A stretch of DNA of 64,000 nt from Phaeodactylibacter luteus (GCF_007993045.1 NZ_VOOR01000009.1:62001-126000); one strand, 5' to 3'; positions 46,700 to 56,080 are shown, numbered from the stretch's first letter. Made by a program: numbers and translations. Notes: generated from the letters alone by a model not told the origin.

Positions 46700-47431
46700 T
46701 CAAAACAGCTCAAACAAGCTCCGCACGCCCGGCGTACGCGCCACATTGAACCCCTCGGCATAATCGAACCCTGCAGGCCGGCCATAGGCCGCCGCCTTCG
46801 CAGAAAGAAAATCCATAAAGCTCTTTGAAGAAATCGGGGAGTTCAGCTCCTCGGCGTATTCGGTAGCCTCCGGCACATAAAACTGAGAGCGGAAAGCCTT
46901 CACCAGCTCCAGCTTGCGCCCCATGAATGGGGTGATGTCCACGACAAAATCAGGCTTGAGGTTGTAATCTTGAATGTAATGGTAAACGGCCGACGGGCGC
47001 CAGCGCTCCTGCAGCTGCCCATCCTTGCCCCGGGTCTCTATTTTCGCCAGCCCCGCATAAAAACAGGCATCGGCCGTCAGCTTAGCCGCCCGGCCATGAT
47101 CAGGGTGGCGATCGTCCAAGGCATTGCAAAGGACAATCTCGGGCCGGCACTCCCGGATGACAGGGATGATCTTTCGGATATTCTCCTCCGAATACGCAAA
47201 GAAGCCATCTGCCATGCCCAGGTTCTCCCGGAATTTAGCCCCCAACAGTTGCGCAGCATCAGCCGCCTCCTGATCCCTGATCTCGGCAGAGCCCCGGGTG
47301 CCGAGCTCCCCACGGGTCAGGTCCAGCAGCCCTACGGTTTTCCCCTTCTCGATATGGCTGAGCAGAGTACCGCTGCAGCTGAGTTCCACATCATCGGGGT
47401 GTACCCCAATGGCCAGTATATCCACTTTCAT
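46700..47431 (-). CDS. bshB1: Bacillithiol biosynthesis deacetylase BshB1
   Basis: The 243-residue LmbE/PIG-L deacetylase has the metal site HPDD at 11-14 (ILAIGVHPDDVELSCSGTL) and a downstream HPDHGRA. The DLTRGELGTRGSAEIRDQEA segment and the AEGFNVARTPGV C-terminal motif are typical of BshB1. It removes the acetyl group from N-acetylglucosaminyl-malate in bacillithiol synthesis, a low-molecular-weight thiol known in Firmicutes and many Bacteroidota. It is convergent with the kinase gene, 45 bases apart. ATG at 47431. Confidence 0.93.
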   Translation of the reverse strand: MKVDILAIGVHPDDVELSCSGTLLSHIEKGKTVGLLDLTRGELGTRGSAEIRDQEAADAAQLLGAKFRENLGMADGFFAYSEENIRKIIPVIRECRPEIVLCNALDDRHPDHGRAAKLTADACFYAGLAKIETRGKDGQLQERWRPSAVYHYIQDYNLKPDFVVDITPFMGRKLELVKAFRSQFYVPEATEYAEELNSPISSKSFMDFLSAKAAAYGRPAGFDYAEGFNVARTPGVRSLFELF

Positions 47432-47678
47432 ATTCCTTTAAGATAAGCTATAGAAAAGAATGTAGCCCCAGCGGAGCAGCCTCAAGGGAGTTTGAGCCCT
47501 AATCGTTTGAAGCTTCCCCCCATTGCGCAGTAACACAACCCCCTTGCAGCAGGAAAGTTAAATAACAGCGTTAAAACTTTGAGCCCGCAGGCCGAAATAA
47601 CCTGCCCTTACGGTAAACCTTCAGCACGAGAAAGCGCTTACATCCATACCTCCGCCTAACCGGTAAGGCCTTTGATTT
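47432..47678. other. Intergenic region upstream of bshB1
   Basis: Together with repeat copy G and the 43 bases after it, this 402-base interval holds no gene. I found no consensus promoter for bshB1 in it. Confidence 0.4.
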
Positions 47679-47790
47679 GGGGCCTCCCCTCGCCTCCCGG
47701 CTCGGGGCGCTACGCTCCGGGGCTCGCTATGCGCTCGGCCCTATCGGGCTTACACCCCTTCGCATCGCTAGTCCGGCACGGCTAGCAGAC
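47679..47790 (+). repeat. Dispersed intergenic repeat, copy G (truncated, diverged)
   Basis: Only the central part is kept: GCGCTACGCTCCGGGGCTCG, CGCTCGGCCCTATCGGGCTT and CACCCCTTCGCATCGCTAGT. Neither outer terminal repeat is recognisable. It is the most decayed copy. Confidence 0.65.
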
Positions 47791-47833
47791 TGCAAAATCA
47801 CAGCACAGGCATGAACATTAAACTGAACACCGG

Positions 47834-48523
47834 TTAGTTCCACTGCCCATCATCATCATCTTCCGGGCGGAAACCAGGGTCCCAAAAACGCCGGTAAGTA
47901 GGGTCTACGCCATCTTCTTCCTCATCCTCTTCCCACTCGTCTTCCTCCTCGTACTCATACCCATAAGCATCTCCACGGTAGTAATAGGCATCCTGTTCAA
48001 TCGCGTTTTCCGCGTTCAGCAGGAAATCCGGAAGGCTGGCAGGGCCATCGCTCGGCTCAGGGCTGCTCTGCAATTGGTCCAGCCATTTTTCGTACACCTT
48101 GCACTGACAATAACGGGCGCCAAACGGGCAGGCCACGGTATCGTAATTGCAAAAATCGATCTGCCAGGTATTGTACTTCAAGACGGGCACCTCTTTGCGC
48201 AACTGCTGGGCCAAAATGGCATACCGCTGACGGGAGGGCAAGCCCAAAGGGAAGTTCAGGATGAAGCCGTATGCATCAAGGCAATCGTTCAAGGCATCGA
48301 GTATCTGCAGCAGCTGATCGTCCTCTAGCCGTTCTTCAGGCGGAAACCAATTCGGATCGAGCCCGGCAATGAGCCCAAGCGGCTTCCGGGGGGCATCCTT
48401 CGCCTCTTCATCCGGGGTAAGGAACTCGAGGTCTTCTTCTTCCTCATCTCCCATAAGATAATGGGGCACATTCTCCATGGCCGCGAGGATATCCTGAACC
48501 AAGTAGTTGACATACTTTTCCAT
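47834..48523 (-). CDS. Hypothetical acidic protein with cysteine cluster
   Basis: The 229-residue protein starts MEKYVNYLVQDILAAMENVP. It has a helical middle part with LTPDEE and GLIAGLDPNWFPPEERL. Four cysteines in FCNYDTVACPFGARYCQCK (about residues 130-150) could bind a metal. The last 50 residues are a low-complexity tail of aspartate, glutamate and tyrosine. No signal peptide, so cytoplasmic. No family is known to me. The frame opens at 48574, but the ATG at 48523 gives the natural start. Confidence 0.7.
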   Translation of the reverse strand: MEKYVNYLVQDILAAMENVPHYLMGDEEEEDLEFLTPDEEAKDAPRKPLGLIAGLDPNWFPPEERLEDDQLLQILDALNDCLDAYGFILNFPLGLPSRQRYAILAQQLRKEVPVLKYNTWQIDFCNYDTVACPFGARYCQCKVYEKWLDQLQSSPEPSDGPASLPDFLLNAENAIEQDAYYYRGDAYGYEYEEEDEWEEDEEEDGVDPTYRRFWDPGFRPEDDDDGQWN

Positions 48524-48640
48524 ACGGGCAGCGTCATTCCATTTTAAGGCAGGATGTCTCCTGCTTGTAAGCAAGGTAGTTAAAAAAGGGCTGCAATGCC
48601 AGCCCTTTCAAGCCCGAGTTATCCACATATTCCAGCCTGT

Positions 48641-49510
48641 CTAGTCTTTGAGTGCTTCCTGCACCTTATCCATCCGCTCGTTGGGCACCATGAGGGACAA
48701 ATCATAGTGGCGGATCCGCCAGCCTTCATCATCTAGGGCCAGCACACCGGAGCCACGGCAAGTGCCCATGTTCTTGGTGTCGAGCAGCTCTTCAAACCAA
48801 GCTGTCTTTCCATCCTTCGAGAAGTACAGCTGCCGGCTGTAGGGGCGGAAGTCCCAGGCTACTTCGCGCTCGAAAGCAAAAGCGGCCCACTCCCGGAGCT
48901 CATCCCTCAGCCAGCGCTCTGAAGCATCGGTGCCCAGGTAAATGCCTTCTTCGTGCATGCCCCCAAAAAAAGCAGCTGCATCGGCCGTGGCAGCAGCGCG
49001 GTGCCAATTGTCCAACAACTGCCCGATTTCGGCAGCATGGTCAGGGGCTTCCGTACGGCAGCCTTCCCGGTTGCGGGTATCTGTAATGTGGGAGATCTTC
49101 CACCCTTCAGCCGTTTTGAACAGCTCAAAGGCATTGGTGCCACAGTGCGATAGCTCCCCATTGTAGAAAAAAGTATAGTCGGTCCAAGCGGTGGCCAACA
49201 GCCCGTCTATCCGTATATCGTAGCTCCATATCTGCTCGTCCAATGCCCCTTTGGGCGCCTGCCCTACGCTCTGCACAAAACGCTCCAGGCTGCCGGCCCG
49301 CAGCACCGCCTCCCCTGTTTTATCGGCAACAGCCGTATACATGCCCGCACCGGGCAAAAAGGCAGCACGGACCTGAGTACTGTCGGAAGCCCGCATCCCG
49401 TCAAATAGCTGCTCGATAGGGGCTTTGACGGCCTGAAAAACGGACATAGGCTGTGCGCTGAGCTGCAGCAGCCCGGCCAGGGAAAATAGGGTTGAAAAAA
49501 GGTACCGCAT
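48641..49510 (-). CDS. Secreted protein with two NTF2/SnoaL-like domains
   Basis: The 289-residue protein has a signal peptide (MRYLFSTLFSLAGLLQLSA). Two tandem NTF2-like cone folds are visible: residues about 25-155 (IEQLFDGMRASDSTQVRAAF and WKISHITDTRN) and about 160-289 (LLDNWHRAAATADAAAFF and WRIRHYDLSLMVPNE). The second half resembles the nuclear-transport-factor-2 or SnoaL ketosteroid isomerase-like group without obvious catalytic acids. Periplasmic or surface binding role possible; substrate unknown. Single cistron by spacing. Confidence 0.8.
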   Translation of the reverse strand: MRYLFSTLFSLAGLLQLSAQPMSVFQAVKAPIEQLFDGMRASDSTQVRAAFLPGAGMYTAVADKTGEAVLRAGSLERFVQSVGQAPKGALDEQIWSYDIRIDGLLATAWTDYTFFYNGELSHCGTNAFELFKTAEGWKISHITDTRNREGCRTEAPDHAAEIGQLLDNWHRAAATADAAAFFGGMHEEGIYLGTDASERWLRDELREWAAFAFEREVAWDFRPYSRQLYFSKDGKTAWFEELLDTKNMGTCRGSGVLALDDEGWRIRHYDLSLMVPNERMDKVQEALKD

Positions 49511-49710
49511 CGTCGTTGGGGTTTGAGGGGTGATTGAAAATAAGTGCCGCCAACCGGGCGTTATACCCGGGCTGAAGGGCCGGCATGGCCAGCTCCAGGC
49601 TCATTGTCAGGGTAAATATGCCACAGTATCTGCAATTCCCCTACCTTGGCAGGTGAGATAATTGCTAAACCTTACCCCAACCCCTCTACAAAACGGCCAA
49701 CTACGCAGTC

Positions 49711-50883
49711 ATGGATATTTACAAACGAAAATCGAGATGGAAACTTTACCTCGGCGTAGCCGGGGCGCTCATCGTAGCCATCTCTATGGTCTACACCAGC
49801 TACCTGACCGGAAAACTGGCAGAGGAGGAGCGCAGCAAGGTCGCCCTCTATGTAGAAGCACAAGAACGCTTCAATAATCAGCTGGAAATGGAAGCCATAC
49901 AGGAAAATGGCTGCCCCGAGCCCGACTTCACCCTCCACCTGCTCATCCTACAGTCCAACAACACCATACCTGTTATCGCGGTAAATGAACAAGGCCGGGT
50001 AGACTTCACCGTTAATGTACGGGACACCAGCCAGGCTTATCTGCTTGCGGAGCTGGCCCAAATGGATGAGGAAGGCTTTCAGCCCATCCAAAGCTCCAAC
50101 CACCGTATTTACTACAAGGAGTCTACCCTGCTCCAGCAGCTGCGCTACTTCCCATTCGTACAGCTGTTCCTGATCGCCGCTTTTGTCGCCTTTGGCTACC
50201 TTGGCTTCAGCTCTACCCGCCGGGCCGAGCAGAACCGCGTTTGGGTGGGCATGGCCAAAGAGACCGCCCATCAGCTGGGCACGCCTATATCGGCCATCGT
50301 CGCTTGGATCGAGCACCTGAAATTGATACGCGACGAAGACGAAGAGGTACAGGAAGTGGTGACGGAGCTGCGGAACGACGTCAGCCGCCTTGAGCTGATT
50401 GCCGACCGCTTCTCCAAAATCGGCTCCGCCCCAAAACTCGACCCCATCAATGTGTTCGAAGAGCTCGAACAGTGCCGGGCCTATATGCAGCGGCGGGCTT
50501 CCCGTAAGGTGGCTTTCCAATTCCCAGACCCCGGCAGCCCGCCTCAGACTATCCACATCAATTCCCATCTCTTCGATTGGGTGGTGGAGAACCTGCTCCG
50601 CAATGCCCTCGATGCCATGGACGGGCAGGGCGAAATCAGCGCTGAAGTCTATGACGACAACGACTTTGTCTACATCGACATCACAGATACCGGCAAGGGC
50701 ATACCCGACAACCGCTTCAAGACGGTCTTCCAGCCGGGCTTTACCACCAAGAAAAGGGGCTGGGGCCTTGGCCTCTCACTCGCCAAGCGCATCATAGAAG
50801 AATACCACAATGGGAAAATCTTTGTCAAACGCTCGGAAGAAGGCGTAGGCACGACCTTCACAATTCAGCTGCCTAAGCTCTAG
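49711..50883 (+). CDS. Sensor histidine kinase with periplasmic sensor domain
   Basis: The 390-residue protein has TM1 at about 11-33, a periplasmic sensor of about 115 residues, and TM2 at about 148-168. The kinase core has H187 in the uncommon context KETAHQLGTPIS and an HATPase domain with N box LLRNALDAMDG, ITDTGKGIP and GWGLGLSLAKRI. The AHQLGTPIS phosphoacceptor box is typical of a Bacteroidota kinase group. No response regulator is adjacent. Followed by a strong hairpin at 50887. ATG at 49711. Confidence 0.9.
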   Translation: MDIYKRKSRWKLYLGVAGALIVAISMVYTSYLTGKLAEEERSKVALYVEAQERFNNQLEMEAIQENGCPEPDFTLHLLILQSNNTIPVIAVNEQGRVDFTVNVRDTSQAYLLAELAQMDEEGFQPIQSSNHRIYYKESTLLQQLRYFPFVQLFLIAAFVAFGYLGFSSTRRAEQNRVWVGMAKETAHQLGTPISAIVAWIEHLKLIRDEDEEVQEVVTELRNDVSRLELIADRFSKIGSAPKLDPINVFEELEQCRAYMQRRASRKVAFQFPDPGSPPQTIHINSHLFDWVVENLLRNALDAMDGQGEISAEVYDDNDFVYIDITDTGKGIPDNRFKTVFQPGFTTKKRGWGLGLSLAKRIIEEYHNGKIFVKRSEEGVGTTFTIQLPKL

Positions 50884-50886
50884 GGC

Positions 50887-50916
50887 TTGCCGCCTGCGGC
50901 TATCCGCAGGCGGCAA
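50887..50916. terminator. Long GC hairpin between convergent genes
   Basis: Perfect 13-bp stem TTGCCGCCTGCGG (50887-50899) with CCGCAGGCGGCAA (50904-50916) and a CTAT loop. No T run follows on either strand; it probably limits read-through both ways. Confidence 0.6.
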
Positions 50917-50922
50917 ATGCCC

Positions 50923-51070
50923 CTACTCTACCACTACCTTTTCTGCCAAGAGCAGCTCGCCCCTGCGGCCCTCTACCGTGAGCACGTATACCCCCGGAGG
51001 CAGGCTTGGCAGGGCAGCAGACCAATCTGCAGCGGGGGGCACTTCGGCCGGTAGGCCACCTGCCCCTGCA
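50923..51070 (-). pseudogene. Out-of-frame end of the T9SS sorting domain of the gene above
   Basis: In the frame shifted by one base, this segment reads LPAEVPPAADWSAALPSLPP followed by GVYVLTVEGRRGELLLAEKV and ends at TAG near 50923. It has the glycine-x-tyrosine strand and basic end of a sorting domain and restores the normal length. Confidence 0.65.
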
Positions 51071-52040
51071 AGCTTGACAGCTGAAGGATGGACAGCCCTT
51101 CCGGCGGAGCGGCCCACTGCAACTGAAGAACCTGCCCCCGCACGGGGTTGATCACCTTTACAGCGGGGCCGGCTTTGCCGCTCAGCACCACGCTCAACAC
51201 CTCGCTGTAGGCCGACTGCCCGTCGTAGTCTACCTGCAGCAGCCGGTAATACCAACGGCCTGGCCCGGGGCGGTCCATATAGCGGTAAGATGTTGTTTCC
51301 TGTGTGGTGCCCTGCCCGGCGACCTGCCCCACCGCTTCCCACCTACGCCCATCTGCGCTGCGCTCTATGCTGAAGTAGTCGTTGTTGAGCTCCTGCGCGG
51401 TAGCCCACTGCAGCAGGGCCGCCCCGCCTTCCTCGCGCAAGGCTAGGGCAGAGTAGGTGACGGGGAGAGGGGCGTTGCCTGTAGCTGCTGACATTCGCAT
51501 CTGATCTACATTGAGTGTACCCAAACCAAGTAAACCCGTAGAATAGCATTTTGCCTGTACCGTAGTAGTATTAAAATCTGCCCCAGTGATATCGCCTCCA
51601 CCTGGATTGGAAAACACAAACCTTAAGTCTTGATCAGCGCCACTAATCGAAAGCAACGTAGCACTGCTTAACATTGCTTCTAAATTGTTGTCAACCCATA
51701 ACTCCATGGTAAAACCAGAACCTAAACTGACTAGAGAGTTCCCAAAGCCCAGTACATCTACCCAAACCTCTGTTACCTCTAGTGTATCCAAGCTTGTAAA
51801 GTTAAATGTTGCAACAAGCTTATCTGTCCCCCCAAGTATTGGAGTTACAGAAACTTTTGCTAAGTCAAGTGACTCGAGAACTGCAGGACTAGACGTATTT
51901 AACCAACTTGGTAAAAGTACCCCTCTATTCTCATTTTCAACATCACCTGCATTCACCGTCTGTGAACTCTGCCCCCACCCCTGCACGCCAAGGCCAAGGA
52001 GGAGTGCGGCCGTCCAAAAAATGCATACTTGTTTTTTCAT
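50973..52040 (-). CDS. T9SS-type secreted protein, reading frame broken near its C terminus
   Basis: The 355-residue frame has a signal peptide (CIFWTAALLLGLGVQGWG), an N-terminal beta-rich domain (about 25-190) and a fibronectin-like domain with LQWATAQELNNDYFSIERS, the usual layout before a T9SS sorting domain. The sorting domain begins in frame (VKVINPVRG, ILQLSSLQGQV) but is cut off: the expected end, LPSLPPGVYVLTVEG...EKVVVE, continues in another frame from about 51070 to 50923. A one-base loss in the GGTGGCC stretch near 51055-51070 explains this. As written, the protein would not carry a complete sorting signal. The N-terminal half is visibly more AT-rich than the rest. Confidence 0.75.
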   Translation of the reverse strand: MKKQVCIFWTAALLLGLGVQGWGQSSQTVNAGDVENENRGVLLPSWLNTSSPAVLESLDLAKVSVTPILGGTDKLVATFNFTSLDTLEVTEVWVDVLGFGNSLVSLGSGFTMELWVDNNLEAMLSSATLLSISGADQDLRFVFSNPGGGDITGADFNTTTVQAKCYSTGLLGLGTLNVDQMRMSAATGNAPLPVTYSALALREEGGAALLQWATAQELNNDYFSIERSADGRRWEAVGQVAGQGTTQETTSYRYMDRPGPGRWYYRLLQVDYDGQSAYSEVLSVVLSGKAGPAVKVINPVRGQVLQLQWAAPPEGLSILQLSSLQGQVAYRPKCPPLQIGLLPCQACLRGYTCSR

Positions 52041-52713
52041 AAGCTCGATAGTTGCCAGCGCTGTGCACAGGCAGCCCGCCTGGCCACCACGGTGGTGCTC
52101 AGACGCTGAAGTTGTACATATTGGTTTAAAAAGCCAGCCTTAGTGCTGCCCGGCGGGGCCCACGCCAAACAGCAAACCCCTGCCCTGCCCAGCGGCCATG
52201 AGGCTGCCGGACAAGCAAGGAGAGCTGCGTTTTTGAGCTTATTTGTATTGGGTAAGACAAGGAGGAACGCCGTCCGGCAGAGCCGAGCGAAGATCTTTGC
52301 ATTAAATCGGGCGCTGATTGCTCAGCGCCCTACTGGGGCAAGTTTTTGTGTAAATAGATTGGGCTAAAATGGGCAAATGCCCCGGTGGGTGTATAGCACA
52401 ACCACAAGAACTGATGCAACATGAAATGCAGCTCAGCTCGAGAAGAGTACCATCCAAGCACCGCCGGGATAAGTCGTGCCCCCTTCTCAAGGAGAAAGGG
52501 ATGGAATTTAATTTCTACGGGAATGGTGAGCAATCACAACGGGAGGGGGACAGCACAGGGCGTCCGGACAACGTTTTTACCGCTTCCGTTGATTTTAGTG
52601 CTGTTCTAGTGATTTATTGGTTCAAATATCTATATAAAACCCTAGGGCTTTTCGATAAAAAAATATTTTTTGTGACATAACAACAGCCCCTAAAGCCTAA
52701 ATAGCCTGACACG
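52041..52713. other. Long intergenic region with one unexplained hairpin
   Basis: 673 bases with no convincing gene. A 103-codon plus-strand frame (52369-52680) lacks domain character, has mixed composition and is not accepted. A perfect 9-bp stem GGGCGCTGA (52309-52317) with TCAGCGCCC (52322-52330) and a TTGC loop stands alone, without a T run. Confidence 0.4.
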
Positions 52714-52739
52714 AAAAAAGCCTGCAGCAAGCTGCAGGC
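52714..52739 (-). terminator. Intrinsic terminator after aceA
   Basis: GCCTGCAG (52720-52727) pairs with CTGCAGGC (52732-52739). On the minus strand the hairpin ends in six T (complement of 52714-52719). It lies 38 bases after the aceA stop. Confidence 0.75.
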
Positions 52740-52777
52740 CGGACCAATCGAAACCAGTATTGTCTGAAAACTCAATT

Positions 52778-54061
52778 TTAGTGGGCGAACTGCGCCTCCT
52801 CCGTGCTGCCTTTCATAGCCACAGTGGAAGAGTTGCCTTGCTGCACTGTATTCTGCACATAATCAAAGTAGGTCGTGCCTACAAATGCCTGATGCTTCAC
52901 CGCTTGGAAGCCAGCCCCTTGCAAGGCAAACTCCCGCTCCTGCAGCTCGCTGTAGCCTGCCATGCCCCGTGCCTTGTAAGCTTGTGACAATTCGAACATG
53001 CTCGTATTCAGGGCATGGAAGCCAGCCAAGGTGATGAACTGAAAGCGGTACCCAAGGGCGGCGATGTCCTCACGGAAAGTCAGCATCTGCTTTTCGCTCA
53101 GGTTGGCGGCCCAGTTGAAAGAAGGCGAGCAATTGTAAGCCAGCAGCTTGCCCGGGAATTGCTCGTGTATAGCCTGTGCGAACTCCCGTGCCTGCCCAAG
53201 GTCAGGGTTGGAGGTTTCCATCCACAACAGATCGGCAAAAGGGGCGTAAGAGAGCCCACGGCTGATGGCTTGTTCTACACCGCACCTCACCTCGAAAAAG
53301 CCTTCAGAAGTGCGCTGTTGGCTGGTGACAAAGGGGCGGTCTCGCTCATCGATATCTGAAGTCAGCAGGCTGGCCGCATCAGCATCGGTACGGGCGATGA
53401 TGACCGTAGGCACCCCTGAGACGTCGGTTGCGAGGCGGGCAGCGACCAATTTATTAATGGCCTCCTGTGTTGGCACCAAGACTTTCCCGCCAAGGTGGCC
53501 GCACTTTTTGGCAGAAGACAGCTGATCTTCAAAGTGCACCCCGGCAGCCCCCGACTCGATCATGCCGAGCATCAGTTCATAGGCATTGAGGTTGCCCCCG
53601 AAGCCAGCCTCTGCATCGGCAATGATGGGCACCATATAATCGGTATTCCCCTGCCCGCTCACCGACTGTATCTGATCGCGGCGTCGCAGGGCGTTGTTGA
53701 TGCGGCGTACTACATTCGGTACGGAATTAGCGGGGTAGAGCGACTGATCGGGGTACATCGTCCCAGCCAGGTTGTTGTCCGCTGCGACCTGCCAGCCACT
53801 AAGGTAGATGGCATCTAGCCCGGCGGTCACTTCCTGTACCGCCTGATTCCCGGTCAGGGCACCGAGGCCTGCCACCCAATCCTGGGTGTGCAGCTTGTGC
53901 CAGAATTTCCGAGCCCCTTCCCGGGCAAGGGTATACTCCATGTTGACGCTGCCACGCAGGCGGAGTACGTCCTCCGCGCTGTAAGGGCGCTCAATACCCT
54001 CCCAGCGAGGGTTGGTCAGCCAATCGGCTTTCAGTTGCTGAATACGGATGTCTTGCTGCAT
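52778..54061 (-). CDS. aceA: Isocitrate lyase
   Basis: The 427-residue enzyme splits isocitrate to glyoxylate and succinate, the first step of the glyoxylate shunt. The active-site motif KKCGHLGGK has C187, and the metal-binding [14 protein letters not shown] and [10 protein letters not shown] segments are typical. Length is normal for the bacterial class. It lies downstream of aceB on the same strand with a 117-base gap, so it may be co-transcribed with it; a terminator follows. The frame opens at 54139, but the ATG at 54061 is the family start. Confidence 0.97.
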   Translation of the reverse strand: MQQDIRIQQLKADWLTNPRWEGIERPYSAEDVLRLRGSVNMEYTLAREGARKFWHKLHTQDWVAGLGALTGNQAVQEVTAGLDAIYLSGWQVAADNNLAGTMYPDQSLYPANSVPNVVRRINNALRRRDQIQSVSGQGNTDYMVPIIADAEAGFGGNLNAYELMLGMIESGAAGVHFEDQLSSAKKCGHLGGKVLVPTQEAINKLVAARLATDVSGVPTVIIARTDADAASLLTSDIDERDRPFVTSQQRTSEGFFEVRCGVEQAISRGLSYAPFADLLWMETSNPDLGQAREFAQAIHEQFPGKLLAYNCSPSFNWAANLSEKQMLTFREDIAALGYRFQFITLAGFHALNTSMFELSQAYKARGMAGYSELQEREFALQGAGFQAVKHQAFVGTTYFDYVQNTVQQGNSSTVAMKGSTEEAQFAH

Positions 54062-54178
54062 GACTAAAAGAATTTTATCGTTTGTCGTCAAAAATGAGGT
54101 TATAGGACGCCTGGGCTGTACGAGGAGATTTCCCCGCAAGCAAGGCGTTGTGGAATAAATTTTCTTATTTGTGCCGGG

Positions 54179-55792
54179 CTAGTCGATCAGCTCGTAGGCC
54201 GGCAGGGTCAGGAACTCGATGTACTCGTCCGAGCGGATCAGCTGGTCGAACAGCTCAATAGCTTCCGGGAAACGCCCTTTTGCGTAAGCATCCGCCCCGA
54301 CGTAGCTTTCGATTTTCTGCAACTCCTCGGGCAGCAGGCTTTGGCACAGCTCATAGGTAATCGTGCGCCCGTCGTCCAATTGGGCACCGGCTTGTATCCA
54401 CTGCCATACTTGTGTCCGTGAAATTTCTGCCGTAGCGGCATCTTCCATAAGGTGGTAAATGGCCGCAGCGCCCTGCCCCCTGAGCCAGCTTTCGATATAC
54501 AGTATGCCCACGTTCATATTGAGGCGCAGCCCAGCCTCGGATATGCTGCCCTGAGGGGGTGTCAGCAGGTCGTTGGCAGATACAGCGACATCTTCCCGTT
54601 TGTTGCTGATCTGGTTTTTTTGTGGCATGTACTCATCGAATACCGCCATTGCGATTGGCACCAGCCCAGGGTGGGCAACCCAAGTGCCGTCGTGCCCGTC
54701 CTGTGCTTCTCGGAGCTTGTCCTTTCGCACCTTCTCCAATGCAGCGGTATTGGCCGCGTCATCGCCCTTGATGGGGATCTGAGCCGCCATGCCGCCCATA
54801 GCGTGCACCCCACGGCGGTGGCAAGTTTGGATCACAAGCTGAGAATAGGCCTTCATAAAGCCAACGCTCATTGTGACCTGTGCCCGGTCGGGCAAGACAT
54901 AGCCTTTAAGGTTGCGCAGCTTTTTGATGTAAGAGAAAATATAGTCCCACCGTCCGCAGTTCAGCCCGGCAGAGTGGCCGCGCAGCTCGTACAATATTTC
55001 GTTCAGCTCAAAAGAGGCCAGGATGGTCTCAATGAGCACTGTGGCCTTGATGGTCTGTTGGGGTATGCCGAGGAAGTCCTGCGCAAAGACGAACACATCG
55101 TTCCACAACCGGGCTTCGAGGTGGCTTTCCAGTTTTGGGAGGTAAAAATACGGCCCAGAGCCATTGGCGAGCAGGCTCCGCACATTGTGGAAAAAATAGA
55201 GCCCGAAATCAGCCAAGGCACCGCTCATCGGCCGCCCATCAGCCAGCAAGTGCTTTTCCAGCAGGTGCCAGCCCCGAGGCCGCACGAGCAGTACGGCGGT
55301 CTGTTCGTTGAGGCGGTAAGATTTGCCCCTGCGGGCATCTTCAAAGGAGATATCCCGGTTGATCGCGTCCCTAAGGTTGATATGGCCGCTGATATTGTTG
55401 TGCCAGTTTGGGGTATTGCTGTCCTCAAAGTCGGCCATAAAGCACTTGGCGCCAGAGTTAAGCGCATTGATAACCATTTTGCGGTCTACGGGCCCGGTGA
55501 TCTCTACCCGCCGGTCGAGCAGGTCGGGCGGCAGTGGGGCCACCTTCCAATCGCTTTCACGGATGTGGCGGGTCTCGGGCAGGAAATCGGGCAATTGCCC
55601 CTCGTTTATAGCTTGCTGCCGGGCCTCACGGGCCTCCAGCAGTTCACACCGGCGCTCATCAAATTGGCGGTGCAAGGCCAGCAGAAAGCGCTGTGCATCT
55701 TCCGTTAGGATTTCGGCGAAAGCCGGCTCAAAAGTGCCTGTAATCTCCAGGCCTTCAATTTTTGGATAAGCGGTTTGTGTCATGGTCTCCAT
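54179..55792 (-). CDS. aceB: Malate synthase A
   Basis: The 537-residue enzyme condenses glyoxylate with acetyl-CoA to malate. Signatures: [54 protein letters not shown] (metal and substrate sites) and the [12 protein letters not shown] segment. Length agrees with the A isoform (about 530), not the 720-residue G isoform. Upstream gene of the shunt pair, divergent from the RamB-like regulator. ATG 55792 is used; an in-frame ATG at 55783 is possible. Confidence 0.97.
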   Translation of the reverse strand: METMTQTAYPKIEGLEITGTFEPAFAEILTEDAQRFLLALHRQFDERRCELLEAREARQQAINEGQLPDFLPETRHIRESDWKVAPLPPDLLDRRVEITGPVDRKMVINALNSGAKCFMADFEDSNTPNWHNNISGHINLRDAINRDISFEDARRGKSYRLNEQTAVLLVRPRGWHLLEKHLLADGRPMSGALADFGLYFFHNVRSLLANGSGPYFYLPKLESHLEARLWNDVFVFAQDFLGIPQQTIKATVLIETILASFELNEILYELRGHSAGLNCGRWDYIFSYIKKLRNLKGYVLPDRAQVTMSVGFMKAYSQLVIQTCHRRGVHAMGGMAAQIPIKGDDAANTAALEKVRKDKLREAQDGHDGTWVAHPGLVPIAMAVFDEYMPQKNQISNKREDVAVSANDLLTPPQGSISEAGLRLNMNVGILYIESWLRGQGAAAIYHLMEDAATAEISRTQVWQWIQAGAQLDDGRTITYELCQSLLPEELQKIESYVGADAYAKGRFPEAIELFDQLIRSDEYIEFLTLPAYELID

Positions 55793-55870
55793 CGCAAATA
55801 TTTTTCAGCTTTTAGCAGCCTGTTGGTAGCCAGCTGCCGGTCTATTGAGCACCCCACGGTGCGTAATTCT

Positions 55871-55940
55871 TCCACAATATCAAAAAACTATTCAAAAAGC
55901 GGAAATTCCGCTAATAGAAAATTTAATCTTTTTTTGTGGA
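55871..55940. promoter_or_regulatory. Concentric inverted repeats between aceB and the regulator gene (probable operator)
   Basis: Inner palindrome AGCGGAA-A-TTCCGCT (55898-55912), centred at 55905, is enclosed by an outer inverted repeat TCCACAA (55871-55877) / TTGTGGA (55934-55940), centred at 55905.5. The outer right arm overlaps the -33 box of the regulator promoter. The flanks are A/T rich. Confidence 0.55.
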
Positions 55941-55964
55941 TTTAGTTTAGCAGGCGTACATTTC
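55933..55964 (+). promoter_or_regulatory. Promoter for the RamB/ScfR-like regulator
   Basis: TTTG (55933-55936), 20-base spacer, TACATTTC (55957-55964; seven of eight to TAnnTTTG). Its -33 box lies within the outer inverted-repeat arm, which would allow repression by a bound protein. Confidence 0.55.
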
Positions 55965-56080
55965 CGTTTAGAAAAATCAGGTACTGCAATGCCCAGGCCG
56001 CTTTTGCGCGGGTTTGGGCTGCGGAAATAAAACTTTAGGGCCCGCCCGCAACCGGGCTGCCCTGCCTAACCAAGTGCGAT

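Noticed and set aside
52369-52680. 103-codon frame in the interval before aceA
   Set aside because: No ribosome-binding site, uneven composition and no domain character; kept as non-coding.
54452-55708. 418-codon plus-strand frame inside aceB
   Set aside because: Antisense shadow of a strongly conserved malate synthase gene, caused by GC-rich third positions; no domain sequence.
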